A DNA stretch of 64,000 nucleotides from Chlamydomonas reinhardtii. Lineage: Eukaryota > Chlorophyta > Chlorophyceae > Chlamydomonadales > Chlamydomonadaceae. A model generated the notes under the pieces. It did not search any database and was not told the DNA's origin. It was given only the letters and a program-made list of their open reading frames with translations. Position 1 is the stretch's first letter. Every line of letters begins with the position of its first letter. Of this stretch, positions 57,701-64,000 are shown piece by piece. The DNA is taken from positions 5,269,235 through 5,333,234 of the forward strand of contig NC_057005.1 of the NCBI RefSeq assembly GCF_000002595.2. The letters run 5' to 3'. Both the position numbers and the translations under genes were made by a program.

Positions 57701-58468
57701 CCAGAGTGCGACGCCAGGCCAACCGTCACTGCTGGGGGTGCGGTCGCGGCTACACCTCTAACTAGCAGAAATGTAATTTTTGCTTTTATACGTAGTAAAG
57801 AAGCAACACAGGTCACGCTAGCTGGAGCGGCAGACTGCTGGCAGACAAAGGCGCCTGGACGCTTGCTTGCAGCGCTGGGCACCTTCAACAATGCAACCCT
57901 GCTTTGTGCATCGGTTCCAGTATAAGCTCGATAGTGTGCTTGTCTATGAAGATTAGCATGCGCTATCGCCCTTGCAAACGGAAGGGCGCGCGATGCCGCG
58001 ATTGTGGCTCGCGAAGAGAACCTCGCGACTGGCAGTTAGTTCCAACCGAATAAAGCTTACACTAATTAAGCAATTCAAAGTGGGCGCGCTGTATGCCAAA
58101 AACAAACTTATGAAATTGAATGGAAGACCAGCGGCCACAGTCAGGACGCGTGTACGACTTGGCCTCGGCGCTTTCCGCGCAGCAATGCTGGCAAAGATAA
58201 CACTGGACTAGCAAGCAACAGTGGTAATACTCACAAGTTGACGGAATAGCGTTCACACTCGAGAATCGTTCCTGGAGAGCTTCAACGGATACCGCTGCTG
58301 AAGTGCAGGGGACACCAGGTCTCACTCGCCCGGTCAAATAGTGCAGCAGATCAATCTGAAAACTTTGCAGAGGCCTCCTAAGTACAAACTAGCGGCTCCA
58401 GGCCACAGGTTTAACGACGACGACGTCGTTCACGCTAGCGGCAGCCTGTGATAGTGCAGCGACACCAT
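54776..58468. other. Gene-poor 3.7-kb stretch; repeat pair and one possible orphan exon
   Basis: Contains the glycosyltransferase 3'UTR and, at its right end, the upstream region of the CDK-like kinase. A diverged repeat occurs twice: about 54970-55042 and 55670-55750 share ATGGAGCAGAGGC and GTGTAGGAGGGCG in the same order. A minus-strand frame at about 56840-57164 begins MPDMDLMGAASAAGGSG. It has the Ala/Gly/Ser composition of host proteins and a possible donor (GTGCGTGG) near 56850, but no partner exon was found. The rest has no support for genes. Confidence 0.35.
54934..54938 (+). terminator. TGTAA poly(A) signal, glycosyltransferase gene
   Basis: TGTAA 159 nt after the stop codon at 54775, the first in this orientation. 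Confidence 0.5.
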
Positions 58469-61117
58469 ATGCCAGGAGGCCCAGTAGCTTGCTTAAGTTG
58501 TATTGGCGCCTGTGGAACAGCAGCAGTTGCAGTTCCCCTGCTCACGACAATGGGGAGCCCCACGGCGTTCGGGAGCTCGCTGGCGACTCATATCATCAAC
58601 CCTCATCCAGTCTCTGCAATGGTTACAGCGTTAAAGCGAGTGAAGGGCGCTGCGATGGACTCGGTCGCCGCGACGCAATTTCTGGGCCCGCTCATCGCGC
58701 AGTTGCCTTGTTGTTGCGAGGTACGACTTACACCCTCTTATAAGCTATGCGAGCGAAGGCCAGCTATATGTGTCATTAGGGTTTTTGCAACTACGACACA
58801 GTTCCCACCAGGGCTTCTCAGCGACCTGGGGCGGCTCCTCGGGAGGAGACAACGGGGGGCTGCGATACCCAAACCCAGGCTTCACACCTCACGCCTTGAC
58901 ACCCATGCCCTTGCAGGCGCTGGAGCGCATTCTCAGTACCTTCGGCTGGGCGGGCGCGCCGGTGGGCGGCTTCACACGTGCTGTGGACCTGGGCGGACTG
59001 TGCTTGGCCCTGGAGAAGCACTTGTACTCGCGAGTGTCAGAGCTCGGCAGGGGCATGTACGGCACCGTCTGGTGTGTGGTCAATCGCGAGACTGGCAAGC
59101 AGTACGGTGGGTGCGGCTCGGTGCCGATGGCAGGTTCGACAGCCTCCACTGGGCGCAGGGTGAAAGGAGACGAAGCGGCTGGTCCAGTTTTCTACGTGTT
59201 GCTTTGGGTGCACCCCTGCCTTATGCCCTGCCAGCGGCTTCTGACACACCGCTGTAACAAAATTCTGACGTGGACCTGCCTGCTTCCCCACGCTGCTTCC
59301 CCCACAGCCCTCAAGCAGGTGGCCAACGGTGCGTACGGCATGACGGAAGCCACGTTGCGGGAAGTCTCCTGCCTACGAGAGCTTTCAGGCTGCCCAAACA
59401 TCGTCGGGTGCGTGCTACCCGGCTTGAGTCCCTGCACCAACAGCCAGCCCCTCCCTTGACGCCTGCCGTACGTCGTGCTAGCGCATGCCTGAAAGCCTGC
59501 CACAGCGGATCACTGCTGGGCATGTATGGGGCATACAATCCTTGCAACCTCATTCACACTGACCGAGTACGCCTGCCTCCCTGAACCCCACAGGCTGCAG
59601 AGCGTTATGACCTGCCCCTCCGCCCGCTCCACCTACCTGCTTATGGACTTGCTGGACTGTGACCTGCACACATTCTTGGAACACGCGCCCATCGCTTCCG
59701 AGCTGCGGGTAATCAAGGTGTGTGTGGTAACCTCGCAATGCTTTGCCGCTGCTGCGCCTACGACAGCACTGCACCGGGTGCATCCCTGGCTGGCACGGCA
59801 GCCAGTTGCTGCTACTTTGGTGTTGCCCTTCGTCCATTCCGTCTAAGTCGTTGCCCATCACGTTTTCCCACCCCGCAGTCCATCATGTTCCAGGTGCTCA
59901 GTGGGCTGCGGCATGCACACGCCAACTCCGTCATGCACCGTGACCTGGTGAGTCTGTGTCGCCGACCGCTACCAAGGGTCAGCACACGATCTACCTAGTT
60001 GCCTGAACTGTGCCAGCAGCGTTGGACGCCCTGCTAACACGTGTGCCTGCGTGCGTGTGCCACCTGTGCAGAAGCCGCAAAACGTGCTGCTGGGCGTCAC
60101 GCCCTCGCCGCCGGCCGGGACCCCGAGCGTCGTTGTCAAAATTGCGGACTTCGGCCTAAGCCGCGGCTTCGTGCCGGAGCCCGCCGAGAACGCCCACACC
60201 GACTGGGTGAGTTTGACTGCTGCAGTCGTGGCTTGGCTTGGCAAACACTCGGCGGACAAGCGGTGTCCACAACCAACTGCCCCGTTCCCTCTGCAACTTC
60301 ACATCATGCCCGGCCTGACATTGCCGTTGCATCCTCCATCTCTCGCATCTCCTGCGCAGGTCGTGACACTCTACTACCGCGCCCCCGAGATGCTGCTGGG
60401 GTCCAAGAGCTACGGCCCCGGTGTGGACGTGTGGAGCGCGGGCTGCGTGCTGGCGGAGCTTCTCAACGTGTCGCCGATGTTTAAGTCGGACTGCGAGGTG
60501 GGGCTGCTCTACGACATCTTCCAGAAAATGGGCACGCCCACGCCAAAGACCTGGCCCGACCTGCCCGCGCACGCCAATTTCTCGCCCGAGTTCCCGCTCT
60601 GGCCCGGCCAGCCGCTGGAGAAGGTGAGCACGCCTTGGCTGCAATGCAAGCACAGGCAAGGCCGGTGTCTGAAAGGCTTGTCTGCTGTAGGGGATGGGAT
60701 TGCACTGCGCTGCATGGCGTCATGCGTAAGGTGTGCCCCTTGTTGCCTGGTGTTGTTCCACAGCTGGTGCCACGGCTGGCAAGCGATGCTGCCGGGGCGG
60801 ACCTCCTGAAGCGCATGCTGTCCATCAACCCGCGGCGTCGCCTGACCGCGTCGCAGGCGATGCAGGTGAGCGCGGATGAGGAGGTTGGTTAGTCTGTTTT
60901 TTCCACATACGTCCCGTTGCCAAGTCACACCCATATTGCAGTCTGATGCCCCGGTACGGCGTTGGTTCACGGCCCTGCCCCTATCTGTGCTTTCTGCTTC
61001 CTCATTCCCTGTAATCTTGCCCGTTCGCAGCACCCCTGGTTCGATGAGGTGCGGGCTTTGGCGCAGCAGGGCGCGGGTACCAGTGTCGCCACGGCGGTGC
61101 ACGCCCGCAGGGCCTGA
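58469..61117 (+). CDS. CDK-like (CMGC) protein kinase with PSTAIRE-type helix variant
   Basis: Nine exons in phase: 58469-58720, 58917-59106, 59308-59407, 59594-59717, 59879-59947, 60072-60206, 60360-60623, 60764-60865 and 61031-61117, encoding 440 aa. The kinase domain starts near residue 122. Its motifs are glycine loop GRGMYGTV, Lys150, a cyclin-binding-type helix GMTEATLREVSCLRELSG, catalytic HRDLKPQNVLL (242-252), DFG 271-273, and activation segment HTDWVVTLYYRAPEMLLG with a T-loop Thr at 288. VDVWSAGCVLAEL and a terminal HPWFDEV close the domain. These are hallmarks of cyclin-dependent kinases, and the PSTAIRE heptad is replaced by TEATLRE. The 120-residue N-terminal extension (VGGFTRAVDLGGLCLALEKH) is not typical of core CDKs. 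An alternative start is ATG at 58550. A nuclear or cell-cycle/transcription role is inferred from family only. Confidence 0.88.
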
Positions 61118-62368
61118 AAAGCGACGATCCAGCAGTGCGGGCCCTTGCCGGCGGCGGCCTGCCACGCACGGTCAGTGCGTCAGCTCTTCGAGGATCAATG
61201 TTCTGCTTAGAGGCATCTGCCTTCGAACCAACAAACGAACGGACTTAACACAAACAACATCAATGTCACGTGCTTATCGAGGACCATTGCCCCGCGCAAG
61301 AACTTGCAGGGAGCGCAGGGCAGCCGTCCATCACCGTGTGAGTGAGCGCAGCGGGCACATGAGCACGGTGAAATGGTGTGAACACGTACAGGACCATTCC
61401 GAAGATGTGAATCCATGAAGGAAAAGCAGCTAGCAGCCTGGTTTGGTCACGCTAGCTTCAGCCAGACAGGCGATGTTGCGGAGCGAGCATCGGTGCGCCG
61501 AAGCGCGAACCTGTATGTAGTACTGGAGAACCGTTATATGTGCGGCTACATAAGTCGAGTCCGCTGTAGTGCGTCAGTCCATGGGTTAGAGCATAAGCCA
61601 GGAGGGAAGTGATGAGGTGTGTGAAGAGGGGGTGCTTGTCCGTGGCCCACCAGCCCGGACGTTTTTACACGTGCATATTCTTATCGTTAAATTGACATAG
61701 GCTGGTCTTTGTATGAGGTCTCGTTGCAACCAATAGGGAGTTGTCGTTCAGGATGGGATAGGTTATTATTTTTGTGCGGTGCTGAGGGATTGCCCATGGA
61801 CTGGCGGTCCATGGAACCTTGGAATCGCGCAGAGTGGATTGTGCTGACTAGGCAATGACTGGAGTACATACGCGTGTGGGTACCGTATGGATAGCGCCCG
61901 GCACCGCGCTGCTGGAGGAAGGCAGTCATCCTACTGTGTGTACCTTGAGCAGCGGTTGTGTTTTGTGCTCGTATATAGGCTCCGCCTGCTGTACGTGTGT
62001 CGGCATGCCGGCTGCAGGTGGGGGTCTGGTCTGCTGCGCACTGACATTCTGGCAGGTCTCTGAATGGAGGTAGCCGCCCGCGTAAGACTGGAGTGAAAAA
62101 TGTGGGGTCGGTATATCAAGTTACACAACCATATCTTAAATGCTCGTACCACTTTTGTTGTGGTCGGGCACACCCTGCTGGATACTGACCGGACACCTTG
62201 ATGGGTTTGGTTGCGGGCCTGGCACCTGTTGGTAGCATGGCTGCCTGCGGGAGCTCAATACTCTGAACTCAAAACCGGTGGCTGTGGCGGAGCACCATGT
62301 GTGCGCCCTCCCCGGACGTAATATGCTCGACGGCGGCGTGGGCGCATTTGTTTGTATTTGTGCTTTTA

Positions 62369-62409
62369 CGAACTCTGTGCCTCGAACTCTGTGCCTCGAA
62401 CTCTGTGCT
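62369..62409 (+). repeat. Three tandem copies of a 14-bp unit
   Basis: CGAACTCTGTGCCT is repeated three times head to tail; the last copy is incomplete by one or two bases. Confidence 0.9.
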
Positions 62410-63301
62410 CCCCCTTCGGCGTGCGCACGCGCAAGTCCTGGGATACGGTATCGTTATCCATGAACCGCCACTTGCGGGTGCGTCCTCTATCTATTGCCCG
62501 CTACACGGGCAGGCATATGTTTTCCCGGTGTTTTTGGATGCGTGGATGTCGTTTGTCGTTTCTTTCGATGTCGTGTTGCTGTTGTTGGTTCTCATGGTGT
62601 CACATCGGGATTTTAGGCTGTTTCTGCGTCCGGTCAACTTTGGCGTCCGGCTGATCGCGCCTCAAACGCTGGTTGGCAAGAAGCAGGGGTGGCGAGAGAC
62701 GTGCATCCCAAGTGTGCTTGGGCAGTTTGATGGGTACGTTGGTTTTGACTGCTACGTGCTACTCTGGGTGCACGTGGCTTAAGGTTGTGTGTCAGCTTCC
62801 GTGTTGATTTCTGTGTGTTCCGTGTCCGTGTGTTGTTAGGGCTGAGTGTGTACCAAGTTTTTTGGCGTGTGGGCGTACCAACATGTCGCGCGCAGGCGCG
62901 TTGTTCGTATGTGAGATTGTGTCCGCGGTATGGGAGAATGTAACTCACACTTCGGCTTTGGCCGCACGGTGCAAGGGCCACGAGCAGCTTTACAAAGCCT
63001 ATATGCTTTCGTATATGCTATCGTTTTAGATTGACTCCCAACTCATTGGTAGACGCATTTCACGCAGCGCTTGCCTACATCGCTGGTAGCAGTTTCGTGA
63101 AATCGATGAAGAGACACATGACAGTCTAACTGCATCTGCCCACGCAAACAAACGCAGCAGGCACCAGCAGAGACGATCCAATAAGTTCAGCCCCGGCTTG
63201 GGTGAGGAACCAAGTACCTCACCTACACAGAACACATGTAAACCGCGCAGCCAACCAAAGCTGCACGCGACAGGTCCGCCACCGGCAATCCAGGCAACTA
63301 C

Positions 63302-63306
63302 TTACA
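63302..63306 (-). terminator. TGTAA poly(A) signal, dynein gene (candidate)
   Basis: TTACA on the plus strand, 73 nt past the dynein stop codon on the minus strand. Another lies near 62991. Confidence 0.35.
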
Positions 63307-63378
63307 CCGTGTTTATATCTACCACACACGATTGCCCACATCAGGCAAGTTGCCCGCGCAACCAGCGCCCAAAACCGC

Positions 63379-63919
63379 TTAATCTGACAGGGAGCACAGC
63401 ATACACACGCCTCGCAATGTCCAGTGGTGCTGTGGCTGCTGCGTCGGCAGGCGGATCATCATGAGGAAGTTGGTGGAGTGGCCGGTGGTGGCCAACACAC
63501 CCTTGCGCTCTGCTGTGCGGTACACGGGACAGTCGTAGGCCTCATACTCGCCGAATTGGTCGGCGGGGCGGGGCTGCAGCCAAATGACCGGCGCGTTCTC
63601 GAACAGCACCTGGAGGATAGGGTGCGGCACGAGGGTGTTTGCACGGAGCGGAGCACAAGCAGGTATAATGTTCTACACCCACAGTGACACTCCAATGGCG
63701 CACAAGACACTGCTATTCTCGCAGGTGTGTCCTGCCTACCTTTGGCCTGCTTTCGCAGAGCTGCTTCGCTGACGCGTCCCATGCGCAGCCTTCCAGGAAC
63801 AGGCCATGCACAAACACGCCGTCCTCGGGCGGCTCCGTGTAGGCGGCCGGGTCCGTGCCCATCATCACGAAGTCGAATCCCACCGTGTCGATGGGCAGCT
63901 TGTGCTTTCGTGCGTAGTT
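63379..63919 (-). CDS. Dynein heavy chain, C-terminal end (partial)
   Basis: Two terminal exons on the minus strand are visible: 63740-63919 and 63379-63609, joined in phase 0; the gene continues beyond 64000. The sequence is the end of the dynein C-terminal domain. It reads VGFDFVMMGTDPAAYTEPPE, GVFVHGLFLEGCAWD, APVIWLQP, YDCPVYRTAERKGVLATTGH, STNFLMMIRLPT and finally HHWTLRGVCMLCSL. The run GVFVHGLFLEGCAWD and the TTGHSTNF block are diagnostic of axonemal dynein heavy chains, so the full protein is presumably a motor of more than 4000 residues in the cilium. Whether it is an outer- or inner-arm chain cannot be told from this piece. It converges on the CDK-like kinase gene. Confidence 0.95.
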
Positions 63920-64000
63920 CTGGATTGATGGGTTGGAATGCAACAAGGACGGGAAGCACAGCGTTCGACGTTTAGCTACCCGATGCAGCAGCACCACAGT

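Larger units (their letters stand above)
61118..63378. other. Convergent intergenic between kinase and dynein genes; no gene seen
   Basis: 2.3 kb holding both 3'UTRs. Overlapping open frames at 62.28-62.78 kb are hydrophobic and lack motifs or linked exons. I noticed no TGTAA for the kinase close to its stop codon. Confidence 0.4.

Noticed and set aside
62278-62782. Hydrophobic plus-strand frames of 61-161 codons
   Set aside because: Three frames are open at once through a tandem repeat; no splice partner, motif or poly(A) signal.

Overview
The window is nuclear DNA of a volvocine green alga, close to Chlamydomonas. The evidence is high GC with Ala/Gly/Ser/Gln-rich protein tails, genes of many short exons joined by GTGAGT-type donors and GCAG acceptors, TGTAA poly(A) signals, an octotricopeptide-repeat (OPR)/RAP protein, an axonemal-type dynein heavy chain and an L1-like LINE. 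The species cannot be fixed from sequence alone. Exon models were assembled by eye, checking splice sites, phase and family motifs.

Left third (1-18 kb). A partial membrane-anchored protein of unclear family (-) diverges from a Nudix hydrolase (+). A 488-bp hAT-like MITE with a perfect 8-bp target duplication follows. Next come the SMN-related splicing factor SPF30/SMNDC1 (-) and cytosolic ribosomal protein eS19 (-). A 5'-truncated L1-like LINE of about 3.7 kb with a 9-bp target duplication lies upstream of eS19. A second hAT-like MITE (467 bp, perfect 8-bp duplication) sits in a gene-poor stretch.

Middle (18-41 kb). The largest gene, at 18.3-25.9 kb, encodes a 1979-residue calcium-dependent protein kinase with a myristoylation-type N-terminus, four EF-hands and a low-complexity tail of about 1190 residues; two of its introns are GC-AG. 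Then come three adjacent genes for organelle gene expression: an OPR/RAP protein (-), mitochondrial ribosomal protein uS9m (+) and an mTERF-like protein (-).

Right third (41-64 kb). A TPR cochaperone-like protein (+), a 1272-residue multipass membrane protein of unknown family (-), a secretory-pathway GT-A glycosyltransferase with an 8-nt microexon (+), a CDK-like kinase (+) and the C-terminus of a dynein heavy chain (-). Neighbouring genes are mostly arranged in alternating divergent and convergent pairs, so several 0.4-1.0 kb intervals are probably shared promoters. Between 54.8 and 58.4 kb and between 61.1 and 63.4 kb I see no convincing gene.

No CRISPR, operon or rRNA is present and no convincing tRNA was found. 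The features most worth follow-up are the giant CDPK, the unknown membrane protein, the microexon, and the three transposon insertions whose ends can be read to the base.
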